Part shown: one piece after another, positions 18,547 through 29,600 of the stretch
Layout of the letters: the number at the start of each line of letters is the position of its first letter
Position numbering within the stretch: the stretch's first letter is position 1
From: Antarcticibacterium arcticum
GTDB lineage: Bacteria; Bacteroidota; Bacteroidia; Flavobacteriales; Flavobacteriaceae
DNA: 64,000 nt
Reading direction: 5' to 3'
Assembly: GCF_007993795.1 (NCBI RefSeq)
Contig: NZ_CP042476.1
Coordinates: 3,286,001-3,350,000 of the forward strand
Notes under the pieces: model-generated
What the model was told of the DNA's origin: nothing
What the model saw: the letters and a program-made list of their open reading frames with translations, nothing else
Databases searched by the model: none
Program-made: the position numbers and the translations under genes

Positions 18547-20523
18547 ATGAGCAGTACAGAATTCGAAAACATCGCATTCGATTTACCAAAAAACCAATCG
18601 AACGTAATTAAGGTCATTGGTGTAGGAGGTGGAGGAAGCAACGCAATTAACCACATGTTCCAGCAGGGAATAAAAGGGGTTGATTTTGTTATTTGTAACA
18701 CCGATGCCCAGGCCTTGGACAACAGTATGGTTCCCAATAAAATTCAGTTAGGTGTAAGCCTTACCGAAGGATTAGGAGCAGGAGCCAACCCCGATGTAGG
18801 GGAGCAGGCAGCAATTGAAAGTTTTGACGAGATCAAACGAATGTTGGATACCAATACCAAGATGGTTTTCATTACTGCCGGTATGGGTGGTGGTACCGGA
18901 ACGGGTGCCGCGCCAATTATAGCCAAACAGGCCAAAGAAATGGATATACTCACAGTGGGTATTGTAACTATTCCTTTCCAGTTTGAAGGAAAAATGCGGA
19001 ACGAACAGGCCCAGATAGGGGTTGAAAAGTTGCGTGCCCAGGTAGATTCCCTTATTGTTATCAATAACAATAAACTAAGGGAAGTTTACGGGAACCTTGG
19101 TTTCAAAGCCGGCTTTTCAAAGGCAGATGAGGTTTTGGCAACGGCTTCCAGAGGAATTGCTGAAGTTATAACACATCACTACACACAAAACATAGATTTA
19201 CGTGATGCCAAAACGGTTTTGAGCAACAGCGGTACCGCCATTATGGGATCTGCAACTGCTTCAGGGGCCAGCAGGGCTCACGATGCCATCACCAAAGCTT
19301 TGGACTCTCCCTTATTAAATGACAATAAAATCAAAGGCGCCAAGAACGTATTACTGCTTATCGTTTCGGGCGGCGAAGAGATCACAATTGACGAGATTGG
19401 AGAGATCAATGACCACATCCAGGCAGAGGCAGGACATAGTGCCAACATTATTATGGGGGTTGGGGAAGATGAAAGTCTTGAGGATTCTATAGCCGTAACA
19501 ATTATAGCCACGGGGTTTAATGTAGAAACCCAGAACGAGATAGTTAATACCGAAACCAAAAAGATAATCCACACCCTGGAGGATGAACAGAGGGCCGAGC
19601 ATAATTTCAATAAAAATAAATATACTCCTTTTGAGGAAGTTCCCAGGGCTAAAGCGGAAGAAACTGCCCCGCCGGTGATAGTACATACTTTAGATGAGGA
19701 AGAAGTTGAGGAGCCGGTTATTAAAGAGAAAAATGAAGATCTCAGTACCCCGCCCAGTGCCCGTAATATGCAGGTGACTTACGAGGTGGTAGATTATGAA
19801 AAAGAAGAATTTATAATTACAGATACTTCTGAAGAAATTAGAAACCTGGAAGTGGAATCTCAGGAGGTTTCCATAGAGAAGGAAGAGCAATTCATGTTTA
19901 CTTTTGATTTTCCTATCAATAAGAAAGCTGAAGAGAAAAAACAGCCGGAAAGAGGTCAGCCGGCTCCGAAAGCAGTTCAGCAGCCTTCCTCTTCAGAAAA
20001 CCGAAAAGTGGTACATGATCTTAATGAGAGAACCAGGGATATTGAGGTAAAAGAGCATGTGGAGATCATTCCGGTTACCGAAAGTTCAGCCAGCGGGATC
20101 AAGCGTTACAGCCTTGATGATTATATGGAGGTAGAACAAATGCTTAAAAGCTCAAAACCTGCAGCCAAAAAAGTAGAAGAAGAGGAAGAGGTGATCTTCG
20201 AGAAGAAAACCATTGCACCAGCCCCTGCTGAAAATCCTTCAAGGGACAATAACGATCCTTTTGACAATCCAATTTCAGAGAGCCTTATTGAAAGAGCGGC
20301 AGAGAGAAGATCCAAAATGAAAGAGTTTAATTATAAGTTCAGGAATAATACAGCCCAGCTGGAAGAAATAGAAAGACAGCCGGCTTACAAAAGAGCGGGT
20401 ATTGAACTTGAGAATTCAAGACCGGGTGATGAAAAACTTTCAAGGACAACATTGGGAAAAAGTGACAATGATGAGTTGAGGTTTAGAAGCAACAATTCCT
20501 TTTTACACGATAATGTAGATTAA
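18547..20523 (+). CDS. ftsZ: cell division protein FtsZ
   Basis: The tubulin-like GTPase that forms the Z ring. Nucleotide motif VGGGGSNAINHM, T4 loop GGGTGTGAAP, T7 loop region ISxIDxI-like sequence LRDAKTVLSNSGTAIMG. The core ends near residue 330. The remaining roughly 330 residues are a long acidic and disordered linker, giving 658 residues, well above the 380-420 of most bacteria but common in Flavobacteriia. The C-terminal tail DDELRF...FLHDNVD-like peptide likely binds FtsA. Last gene of the dcw run; a terminator follows. Confidence 0.96.
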   Translation: MSSTEFENIAFDLPKNQSNVIKVIGVGGGGSNAINHMFQQGIKGVDFVICNTDAQALDNSMVPNKIQLGVSLTEGLGAGANPDVGEQAAIESFDEIKRMLDTNTKMVFITAGMGGGTGTGAAPIIAKQAKEMDILTVGIVTIPFQFEGKMRNEQAQIGVEKLRAQVDSLIVINNNKLREVYGNLGFKAGFSKADEVLATASRGIAEVITHHYTQNIDLRDAKTVLSNSGTAIMGSATASGASRAHDAITKALDSPLLNDNKIKGAKNVLLLIVSGGEEITIDEIGEINDHIQAEAGHSANIIMGVGEDESLEDSIAVTIIATGFNVETQNEIVNTETKKIIHTLEDEQRAEHNFNKNKYTPFEEVPRAKAEETAPPVIVHTLDEEEVEEPVIKEKNEDLSTPPSARNMQVTYEVVDYEKEEFIITDTSEEIRNLEVESQEVSIEKEEQFMFTFDFPINKKAEEKKQPERGQPAPKAVQQPSSSENRKVVHDLNERTRDIEVKEHVEIIPVTESSASGIKRYSLDDYMEVEQMLKSSKPAAKKVEEEEEVIFEKKTIAPAPAENPSRDNNDPFDNPISESLIERAAERRSKMKEFNYKFRNNTAQLEEIERQPAYKRAGIELENSRPGDEKLSRTTLGKSDNDELRFRSNNSFLHDNVD

Positions 20524-20550
20524 GAATTATATCTCCCCCCTAATTTTTTA

Positions 20551-20590
20551 AACCCGAAATTCTTTGCAGGATTTCGGGTTTTATTTTTAT
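20551..20590 (+). terminator. terminator after ftsZ / end of dcw cluster
   Basis: A perfect 10-bp stem AACCCGAAAT/ATTTCGGGTT around a 10-nt loop, followed by TTATTTTTAT. Confidence 0.8.
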
Positions 20591-20619
20591 CTTCGCAGTC
20601 CTATATAATAATAGAAAAA

Positions 20620-21069
20620 ATGAGTTTACAAGACCGTATAATGACCGAAATGAAAGAGGCAATGCGAGCAAAAGATGCCGTAAAGCTGGAAGCATTGCGT
20701 GCCATAAAAAGCGGCATATTATTAGCTCAAACCGAAACCGGTACTAAGGAGCCAATAAGTGAGGATGAAGAATTGAAATTGCTGCAAAGGCTTGTGAAAC
20801 AACGCAAGGACAGTGCAGCTATATATAAGGAACAAAACAGGGAAGACCTTGCGCAACCCGAACTGGATCAGGCAGCGGTGATAGAGCAATTTTTACCTGC
20901 TCAGCTAAGTGAGGCAGAGATCGAGGCAAAGGTGGAGGAGATCATTTCTAAAACCGGTGCGGCAGGAATGAAGGATATGGGAAAGGTAATGGGACTCGCT
21001 TCACAGGAATTAGCCGGAAAGGCCGATGGCAAGACGATTTCCATGATCGTAAAGAAGAAGTTAAGTTAG
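20620..21069 (+). CDS. yqeY: GatB/YqeY domain-containing protein
   Basis: A 149-residue helical protein of the YqeY family, related to the tail domain of GatB and probably tRNA-binding. It begins MSLQDRIMTEMKEAMRAKDAVKLEALRAIKS and ends in the typical AGxADGKTISMIVKKKL. It sits between ftsZ and tRNA-Arg as a single gene. The exact cellular role is not established. Confidence 0.92.
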   Translation: MSLQDRIMTEMKEAMRAKDAVKLEALRAIKSGILLAQTETGTKEPISEDEELKLLQRLVKQRKDSAAIYKEQNREDLAQPELDQAAVIEQFLPAQLSEAEIEAKVEEIISKTGAAGMKDMGKVMGLASQELAGKADGKTISMIVKKKLS

Positions 21070-21076
21070 TTATATA

Positions 21077-21111
21077 GTATTGAGTATTGAGTATTGAGAA
21101 TTGAGTATTGA
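21077..21111. repeat. heptanucleotide tandem repeat (GTATTGA)
   Basis: Five 7-bp units, four GTATTGA and one GAATTGA. The same heptamer recurs at 60207-60234. Confidence 0.85.
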
Positions 21112-21176
21112 GAAGAGATAATTTTCAATCTAGAATTTAGAATCTAGAATCTCAAATCTTAAATATTGAATTTTTT

Positions 21177-21250
21177 GGCCCCGTGGCGCAACTGAATAGC
21201 GCATCAGATTTCGGCTCTGAGGGTTGGGGGTTTGAATCCCTCCGGGGTCA
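21177..21250 (+). tRNA. tRNA-Arg (UCG), integration target
   Basis: The 74-nt cloverleaf has acceptor GGCCCCG/CGGGGTC with one G-T pair and discriminator A. The anticodon stem TCAGA/TCTGA holds loop TTTCGGC, so the anticodon is TCG (Arg). No CCA is encoded. Its last 22 nt plus the next base are repeated at 50268-50290. Confidence 0.94.
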
Positions 21251-21251
21251 C
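21229..21251 (+). other. attL (tRNA-Arg 3' end)
   Basis: A 23-bp sequence beginning GGTTTGAATCCC and ending GGGGTCAC, identical to 50268-50290. Bases on either side differ (G vs A before, T vs A after). Confidence 0.88.
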
Positions 21252-21364
21252 TAGAGCTAATTATAATTAGCAGCAAAACCACGCAAATCTTAGTATTAGC
21301 GTGGTTTTTAAGGTTTTAGGAGTTAATATAATTTGAACTGATATGATATTTTATGGGAACTAAA

Positions 21365-21400
21365 AGGTTACCTAAAATTAAAAAGTTACCTCGAGGTTAC
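21365..21400. promoter_or_regulatory. candidate integrase arm-type sites, left end
   Basis: AGGTTACCT (21365), AGTTACCT (21384) and AGGTTAC (21394) cluster between attL and the integrase. The same octamer recurs near the right end (50044, 50198). Inferred role: arm binding for excision/integration or integrase autoregulation. Confidence 0.45.
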
Positions 21401-21480
21401 ATGTGTTAGAAAGGGTATATTTAAAAGGATAGTTGATTTGACTTTCGTCTGAATTATTGTTTACTAAAAAGACGACAACT

Positions 21481-22719
21481 ATGGGAACTACAAACACATT
21501 TTCTGTGCTTTTTTGGGTGAAGAACGAAAAAGGAGAAACAGGAAGGGGAATTATTTATGCAAGAATAACAGTAAATCAAAAAAGGGTTCTTGTTAGCCTG
21601 AAGCGAAAAATTTTATTGAAATTATGGGATTCAGGCAGAAAAAGGGCCAAAGGTCATTCTGTTGATGCCAGGCAACTAAATCAATATCTGGACTCGGTAC
21701 AATCCAGGTTTTTTCATTGTTACCAAGAATTAACGTCAAAAGGGAAAAAGGTTACCGCGAAATTGATTAAAGCTGTATATCTTGGAGATGGTGAGAATTC
21801 TAAAACGCTTCAGGAACTCATTCAATACCATTCCAGAAAAATTGAAAGTACCCTGGCCTCCGGGACTATTAGAAATTTTGGAATAACTGAAGGCTACATC
21901 AATAAGTTTTTAGCCAAGGAAAAAAATACTACAGATGTTTACCTAAGGGAGCTGGATTATAAATTCTTATGTGATTTCCAAAATTTTCTTCTGGAATATT
22001 ACCCAAAGAAACATCCCCGGGAGATGAGCCATAACACAGTAATGAAGCATATCCAAAGATTAAGGAAGATAATTAGACTGGCATATCACCTTGAATGGAT
22101 AGATAAGGATCCTTTTATGCGCTGGAAAACTACTTTTGAGAAAAAAGAAAGAGAGTTTTTATCTCCCAATGAACTTTCAAATCTAGAAACATATGAATTT
22201 CCAATTGAAAGGTTAGACCGTGTGAGGGATTTGTTTGTCTTTAGTTGTTACACCGGGATAAGTTATGTGGATATTATGGGTTTATCATTAGATAATATTT
22301 CTCTGGGTATAGACGGGAATAATTGGATTATGACAAAGCGCCAAAAAACCAAAACTTCTATAAAAATTCCTTTGCTTGATCCTGCTCTTCATTTAATTAA
22401 AAAATATAGTGATCATCCCATGACAATCATAACGGGCACACTCTTACCCGTGATCACCAATGAAAAATTAAATGTATATCTCAAGGAAGTTGCTCTTCTC
22501 TGCGGACTTAAAAAGAACCTTACCTTCCATATGGCCCGACATACATTTGCTACCACAGTTACCTTAAGCAATGGAGTTCCTATAGAAACCGTTTCTAAAC
22601 TTTTGGGACATACCAAAATTGCAACCACGCAAATTTATGCAAGGGTATTAGAAAAAAAAGTTAGTGAAGATATGAATGATCTGAGGGAAATCTTGAAAAA
22701 GAATAAAGGTATAACTTAG
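21481..22719 (+). CDS. int: tyrosine-type site-specific integrase (IntDOT-like)
   Basis: It integrates and excises the element at tRNA-Arg. From the N-terminus: arm-binding domain, SAM-like core-binding domain (about 110-210) and catalytic domain. Visible active-site parts are Lys in TKRQKTKTSIKIP, HMARH (HxxR), LGHTKI and the nucleophile in TTQIYARV. The first catalytic Arg is absent: the segment reads CYTGISYVDI, with Ser, as known for IntDOT of CTnDOT. ATG at 21481 (412 residues) is preferred to the TTG at 21457. Confidence 0.93.
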   Translation: MGTTNTFSVLFWVKNEKGETGRGIIYARITVNQKRVLVSLKRKILLKLWDSGRKRAKGHSVDARQLNQYLDSVQSRFFHCYQELTSKGKKVTAKLIKAVYLGDGENSKTLQELIQYHSRKIESTLASGTIRNFGITEGYINKFLAKEKNTTDVYLRELDYKFLCDFQNFLLEYYPKKHPREMSHNTVMKHIQRLRKIIRLAYHLEWIDKDPFMRWKTTFEKKEREFLSPNELSNLETYEFPIERLDRVRDLFVFSCYTGISYVDIMGLSLDNISLGIDGNNWIMTKRQKTKTSIKIPLLDPALHLIKKYSDHPMTIITGTLLPVITNEKLNVYLKEVALLCGLKKNLTFHMARHTFATTVTLSNGVPIETVSKLLGHTKIATTQIYARVLEKKVSEDMNDLREILKKNKGIT

Positions 22720-23204
22720 GTTTTTGCATGCATGTGGGAACAAAAAATTTTACCATTGGGACCATTTTAAAAACTGTGTAAGTTTAAAAATAGCGGAATT
22801 TTAAATCCCAGATATGTTTTTGTTTAATTTTCAATTTTACACAAGAAAGAAGATTTAATTGATGTTGGGTGAGGCTGCTTTAAATAGCTCAATACTTAAC
22901 GTATTCAATGCAAAACAATTTCCACAACCTCCAACCATAATTAAAACTACATTCAGTTTTATATGAAACCGTGCTAGGGATCGTTGTGGCCATAAACCTC
23001 CCGAAACCCCTTTTCTTTTAAAACTTCAATAAAAAATGCTCTATTATCTTTCTCATTCTCTTTATAATTTTTGATTAAGTAGGTATTTCTGAAAATATTA
23101 CTATAAAAAAGTGGTTTTCCCTTACAAAGAGTAAGAGAAAATTATCCTTGACTGATTTCTTATTGCAGATTTTAGGATCATAATTAAACGTTAAATCTTT
23201 TATT
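22720..23204. other. 485-bp gene-free stretch
   Basis: AT-rich, with no convincing coding frame. It holds the small palindrome TGCATGCA after the integrase stop. I see no RNA gene. It probably contains the promoter for the secreted YD protein at 23205. Confidence 0.5.
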
Positions 23205-23663
23205 ATGAAAACAAGACTACCTTTCCTTTTTTCGCTTTTTATTTTTTCTTTTTCTTTCGCTCAGGAAAAGTTAGTTTTTTCCTATGATGCAGCTGGCAAT
23301 CAAATATTAAGGGATAGACTTTGTGTGGGTTGTGTGAAAACTCAGGAAAGTATTGTGGAGAAATTAGAGAAAGAAGAGGATGAGGGCGGATCTAACTTAA
23401 ATGATAAAAATAAGTTCAAATTTGCTGCTTATCCTAATCCTGTTACTGATATTCTACAGGCCTACTGGGAAAATACGGAACATGAATATATAACTCATAT
23501 GTCCATGTTTACGATAGAAAATAAGCTTTTATTTTCAAATCAGATATCCCCAAAACAAGCAAATCAAGATATAAATTTTGCGGGTTATCCTCCCGGGTTA
23601 TATATCCTCACCTACACCTATAACACCAATAGACGGGAATCCTATAAAGTTCTTAAAAATTAA
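23205..23663 (+). CDS. small secreted protein with T9SS-type C-terminal sorting domain
   Basis: 152 residues. A Sec signal peptide (FLFSLFIFSFSFAQ) is followed at once by a YD-like motif FSYDAAGNQILRD, a Cys pair CVGC, an acidic linker, and a C-terminal domain reading AYPNPVTDILQ...GLYILTYTYN...YKVLKN. That is the type A sorting signal for type IX secretion. It lies 4 bp before the large RHS gene. The YDAAGNQ motif and T9SS tail suggest it is a cell-surface companion of the RHS protein; this is inference. Confidence 0.82.
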   Translation: MKTRLPFLFSLFIFSFSFAQEKLVFSYDAAGNQILRDRLCVGCVKTQESIVEKLEKEEDEGGSNLNDKNKFKFAAYPNPVTDILQAYWENTEHEYITHMSMFTIENKLLFSNQISPKQANQDINFAGYPPGLYILTYTYNTNRRESYKVLKN

Positions 23664-23667
23664 TCCT

Positions 23668-26600
23668 ATGAAAATAAAAATACTTTGTTCAATATTCTTT
23701 TTTAATTTATTATTTGTTTTTGGCCAACAAGGGGTAAACCCATTAGATGAATTTACATACAGGACGATAAAAGTTACCAATGTAACCAAAGATTCTATCC
23801 CTCTTACAGGTGCAACAGGCACATTTTCTACCTCGCAAGAAAGCGGCACTATGAGCATTTCGGGGGGTGCCAATCCGGATATTGGAGAAACTATGGGAGA
23901 ACTTAGTGTTTCCCTTACAGGGGGAGCCACCTATAACATCCCAATTGCAGTTCCTCCGGGAATAAATGGGATTGAGCCCACAATTTCTATATCCTATAAC
24001 AGCCAGGGTGGTAATGGTTTGGCAGGCTACGGATGGAATATTGCCGGGGTTTCGGTAATAACCCGTATTCCTTCGACAAAATTTCACGATGGAAATATTG
24101 ACGCTGTAGATTTTAATAATCTAGACAGGTTTTCTTTTGATGGGCAACGGTTAGTTTTAAAAAGCGGAACCTATGGTGCTTCCGGTGCTCAGTATGAAAC
24201 AGAGAATTATTCCAATGTCAAAATTATTTCTTATGGAACTTCACCTTACGGTACAGCATACGGGCCATCTTATTTTATTGTGTATTATCCCGATGGATCT
24301 ACAGCTCGTTATGGCTCTACTACAGACTCCCGATCCAGAACAGATTATGCAATAAGTTATTGGGAAAATCCACAGGGTGTAAGAATTTCTTATCAATATG
24401 TGCTCCAGGACAATAGTTTAAGGATCAATAAAATATTATATGGATCCCGCTCCACCGCCGCCGCCATAAACGAAATTCAATTTGTGTACGCTACAAGACA
24501 AAGGCCGGAACAGGCTTATGTAGGGAGCTACACTTTTATGCGAAAAACGATTTTAAAGGAAATTAGGGTTTTGGGAAATGGGGTTGGCTTCAGAAATTAT
24601 TTTTTAAATCATACAAACGCAACAAAACTGGGGTATGACAGGTTAACAAGTATACAGGAAAAAAGTGGAGATAATAGCCTGGCCCATAGCCCAGTAAATT
24701 TTAATTATAATACCTCCTCTACATCTGTAAATTATACAGGGATTACTACCGATGTGGGTATAGGTAACATTGAACAAAGGAATGCTGAAGTTGTTTCTCT
24801 TGACCTCTCCGGGAACGGAAAAATGGACTTTATAGTTTATCCAAAATCTGCTTCTCAAAAAAATAAATTTTGGATATTAAAAGATCTTCAATCCGGTGGT
24901 TTCAATTATCCTGTTGAAGTTAATTCCGGAGCTTTTGAGGCCTTAGTTCCTATATCCTGGCTTACGCATAATAATAAGATTTTATCTGGGCAGGGGATAG
25001 GAGTGATACAGAATGCACCGAATAATGAAGTCAAATTCAAAGTATATTCCAACGGAACAACCAATCCTATTTATTATCAATATGAAAAGGTTTGGAACGC
25101 CCCCACCTATACAGACAAATCTTCTTGTTATGATGAGGATATTCAATATCGCATTCCCCAAACTTACATTTCTGGTGATTTTAACGGGGACGGACTTTCA
25201 GATGTATTAGCCATTGGTAAACCTTATTCTTATAGCAGCTGTTACGAGACCTTACCCAATCCCGGGGAACCATGTGGATTTTTAGAGCCTTATTCCCTTA
25301 ATACTGCTAATAAACCACAAAAAGACAAACCGGTTAAAGATCCTCCTGGACAAGCTTCCAAAGATACCCTAACGGGGCCAATACTGGAGTCCTCCCAAGT
25401 AGAATCAACAAATTCCAGTTGTTGTCAATGTGACTTCTATTCAAACAATTCTTCGCGGGTCCATTTAATTAACCTAGACAGGCGTTTAACAACCGGATTT
25501 GCAAGTTCCATAGGTAATTTGTCTTTGGCCTTACAATCTTCACATAAATTACTTACGGCAGATGTAAATGGTGATGGAAAAACAGATATCCTCCAGTTTA
25601 CTCCCGGAAAAGTGTATGCATATACAATAAGTAACTCTGGCTATTTGCAATTATTATGGAGTACTACAGATACGCGCATTAAAACAGAAATGCATCCAAT
25701 GTTAGGGGATTATAACGGCGATGGGAAAACCGACTTTATAGTACCTACCGCGAACGACAGCTATACATTTGCCGTATTTTTATCTACCGGAACTGCATTT
25801 GTAAAAACCGAAGTCACGTATCCTTTTCAGTATAAAGAAACACTTTGGAATAGCACAAGTGCAACTTTGTATGGATATAATCTTATCGCTGTTGATATAA
25901 ATGGCGATGGAAGAACAGATATTCTAGATTACCGAACTACTACCTATAATAGCAGTAGTAATGGTTCTCAAAATATCAAGGTATACAATAATACATCTTC
26001 TAGTGCGGTCGCTGTTACTCCTGCATTTTCTTACGGCGGGACTGTAACAAAATCAGGAGATTTAAAACATTTTCCTATCCCTGTTTTTTTAACTTCTGAC
26101 AAACCCAATTTAAATCTTGACTTTGCTTCTATAAGTAACAATTGGATCTCCTCATTTAATTTTACAATGGATCACCGGGAAGATGTCCTTTTGCGTTCAA
26201 TATCAAATAACGGAGTTAATCATACAATAAAATATAATAACCTAAATCCAGAGGAATACGGTTTAGACTACACTTCTGTATATCGCGCTGGTTATTTGGA
26301 GACCTATCCTTATGTAGATATATCGTTAGCGCCAGGTTTTAAAGTGGTTAGCAGTTTACAACGTTCTTATTCAAATACGCCAACTCTGAAACAAACATTC
26401 TCTTATTACGGAGCGGTCTCTAATATTGATGGTCTAGGCTTTTTAGGTTTTCAGGGAGTGGCCAGGAGCAACTGGCATACCGGCACAGGTGACAGGATGT
26501 ACAATGTTTCCAAACACGATCTTAAATTAAGGGGAGCAGTTACAAGTGATTATCTGGCAACATATATTGATTTTAATAATATACCTTCAGGTTGGATCAC

Positions 26601-29600
26601 AAAAAACACTTATACCTATGACCCGCCCGTTCTTGCCACAAACAAAACCTTCACGTTAAATCTCAATTCTAAGTCCAGTAGTAGTAGTCTTGAGGGTACA
26701 ACCACAACTACCAATTATTTATATGATACATATAATAATCCTAAGCAAGTTAAAACCTTTTATTCCGGCAATGGCAGTGAAACAGTGGATATAACGTATG
26801 ACGATAATCCAGGGGCAAACTATTATATTGGTCGTCCATCTAAAAAAATCGAAACAATGGTGGTGGGGTCCAACACTTTTAGTACAGAAGAACAATATAC
26901 CTATACAGGGAGTTTAATTACTCAAAAGAAATTTAAAGGAAATGGTACTCAGTACGACACTGAAAATTATGTGTATGACGTATTTGGAAACATACTTAAA
27001 AAAACCACCAGTCCTTATAATACGGCTGCCAGAGAAGCAAATTTTGAATATGATACCTCCGGGAGGTTTTTAACAAAGGCTACAGATGCACTGGGAATGG
27101 CAACCATTTATACGTACAATTCCACTTCGGGAATGCTCGCTACAGAAAAAAACCCCTACAACCAGACCACCTCTTATTTTTATGACAGCTGGAATAGGTT
27201 GGTAAAAGCAACAGATTATTTGGGAAAAAATGTCCTCACCACATTTTCTGAAGCCTCGTATTTCTATACCGTAACCGTTTACGCGGATGATGGTACCAGT
27301 AAAATAAGTGTTTTTGATCCTTTAAAAAGAATGACTCTTATTAAAGAAAAAGATGTTTTAGGGCAGTGGGTTCAAAAAAGCTATGAATATGATAAATTTG
27401 ACCGGCCATATAAAGAAAGTGAACCCTATATTGGTTCGGCACCTTCTCAATGGAATCTTACAGAGTATGATTTTTATGGCAGGCCATCAAAACACACTTC
27501 GTTTACCGGGAAGGTTACCACATTTACATATTCAAATCTTTCAGTCACTGTAAATGATGGAACAAAGGCGGTAACCACCCTTAAAGATGCAATGGGCAAT
27601 GTAATAAATGTAACAGATCCCGGAGGGACCATCAATTACACATATTATGGTAACGGGGCAATGAAAACCGCCAATTATGACGGGATAGTTGTAAGTGTGG
27701 ACCAAGATGGGTGGGGCAGGAAAACAAAGCTTACAGATCCTTCAGCCGGGGTTTATAACTATGAATATAATGGCTTTGGTGAACTCATCAAAGAAACAAC
27801 CCCTACAGGGAATACGGTCTACACATATACATCTTTAGGCGAACTGCAACAAAAGAAAGTTACTGGGGACAACAATACCAATATGACCTTTAATTATAGT
27901 TATGATGCAACGAGCAAATTGCTCACCTCCCTGAAACTTATCAATGCAGATGGGAACAATAGCGATTATATATATAGCTATGACTCCCACAAAAGGCCTT
28001 TAAGTATTTTGGAATCCAATCTTTATGCGAATTTTACAAAAAGATATACTTATGACGATTTCGGAAGAATTAGTACGGAAGAAAGTCAGGCCAATGCCTA
28101 TGGTAAATCCAGTATTAAAAAAACAAAAAATACATATCAAAACGGCGGTTTAGTAAGCATAAGCGATTTTGGTACCAATGAAGTGTTATGGACCCTTAAT
28201 GAAATAAATGCCCGAGGACAGGTTACCTTATCTACGGTTGGTAACAACCTCAAAAAGACCAATACCTATAACACCTATGGATATTTAACAGAAGCAAAAA
28301 CCGAAAAAGCATCCGGGACCACCCTTACCCAGCTTATGCAGCTTACTTTTAACTTCAACGCCCAAAGGGGAACATTAACCAGCAGGACAAATTCTTTGTT
28401 CAGTTGGTCGGAAAATTTCACTTATGACGGGTTGGATAGATTAACAAACTTTGACGATAATAATAGCCAGAGATCACATTCGTATGATTCAAGAGGGAGG
28501 ATTACAACCAACAGTGCAATTGGAGATTATGTTTACACGTCCACTTCATACAGGCAAACAGAACTTAACCTGAATCCTGCGGGGGAAACTTATTTCAACA
28601 ATTACCAGAAACAGCAAATTTCTTACAATGCTTTTAAAAGCCCGGTTGAGATCACAGAAGAAGGCAAGGATAAGGTAAGTTTTGAGTACAATGCCTTTTT
28701 GGGCAGGGCCAATATGTTTTATGGAGGGCTGGAAACCGATAAAACTCTGAGAAAATCCCGAAAACATTATTCCCATGACGGGAGCATGGAAGTCGCCTAT
28801 GACAAGACAACTGGCAAAGTTACTTTTGTCACATATTTAATGGGAGATGCATATAGCTCCCCGGTGATCTGGCATTCTGAACACATCGGTTCAACAACAG
28901 CCAACAACTTTTTCTACCTTCACCGGGATTATTTGGGCAGTATTTTAGGGATTACAGATAAGGAAGGGGTTTTCAAAGAAAAGCGCCACTTTGATGCCTG
29001 GGGAAATATCGTAAAGCTCACCGATGGTAACAATGTTGCCTTAACAAAGTTCGCAATTCTTGATATGGGGTATACCGGCCACGAGCATTTATTGGGGGTG
29101 GGGATTATCCATATGAATGGGCGGCTATACGACCCTGTGTTGCACAGGTTTTTGAGTCCTGATAATTTCGTGACGGATCCTTATAACACCCAAAATTATA
29201 ACAGGTATGCATATGTGTTGAACAACCCATTCATGTACACTGATCCAAGTGGGGAAGAACCATTCTTTATAGTTTTAGCAACCATACTTTCTGTGGGGAT
29301 TATAATTGCAAATGCTATATGGGGAGATCACGATGCAACTCCTTATCAAAATACAAGCAATAATTATATTCCTTCCCCAACAAGTAGTGGAAATTCTTCC
29401 AATATTGCATCTGGAAGTCCACGTGGAACGGTCATAGCTTCAGAGTTTGATATGCCACACTTTGTAAAAATTCCTTCCTGGTTCCCTGAGGTTAATTTGT
29501 CAAGAATTGCATCTTCTTTAGTGCCTAATGAAAGAAGGTTAAATACTTTTGGCTACAATTCTAATCACCAGGATCCACTAAAAAAATATAAAGATAGAGC

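Noticed and set aside
18547..20523. Extra-long FtsZ as a fusion protein
   Set aside because: The additional roughly 330 residues are low-complexity acidic linker with no second domain, which is normal in this group.
21177..21250. Disruption of tRNA-Arg by the element
   Set aside because: The 23-bp identity regenerates a complete tRNA at the left junction, so the gene stays functional.
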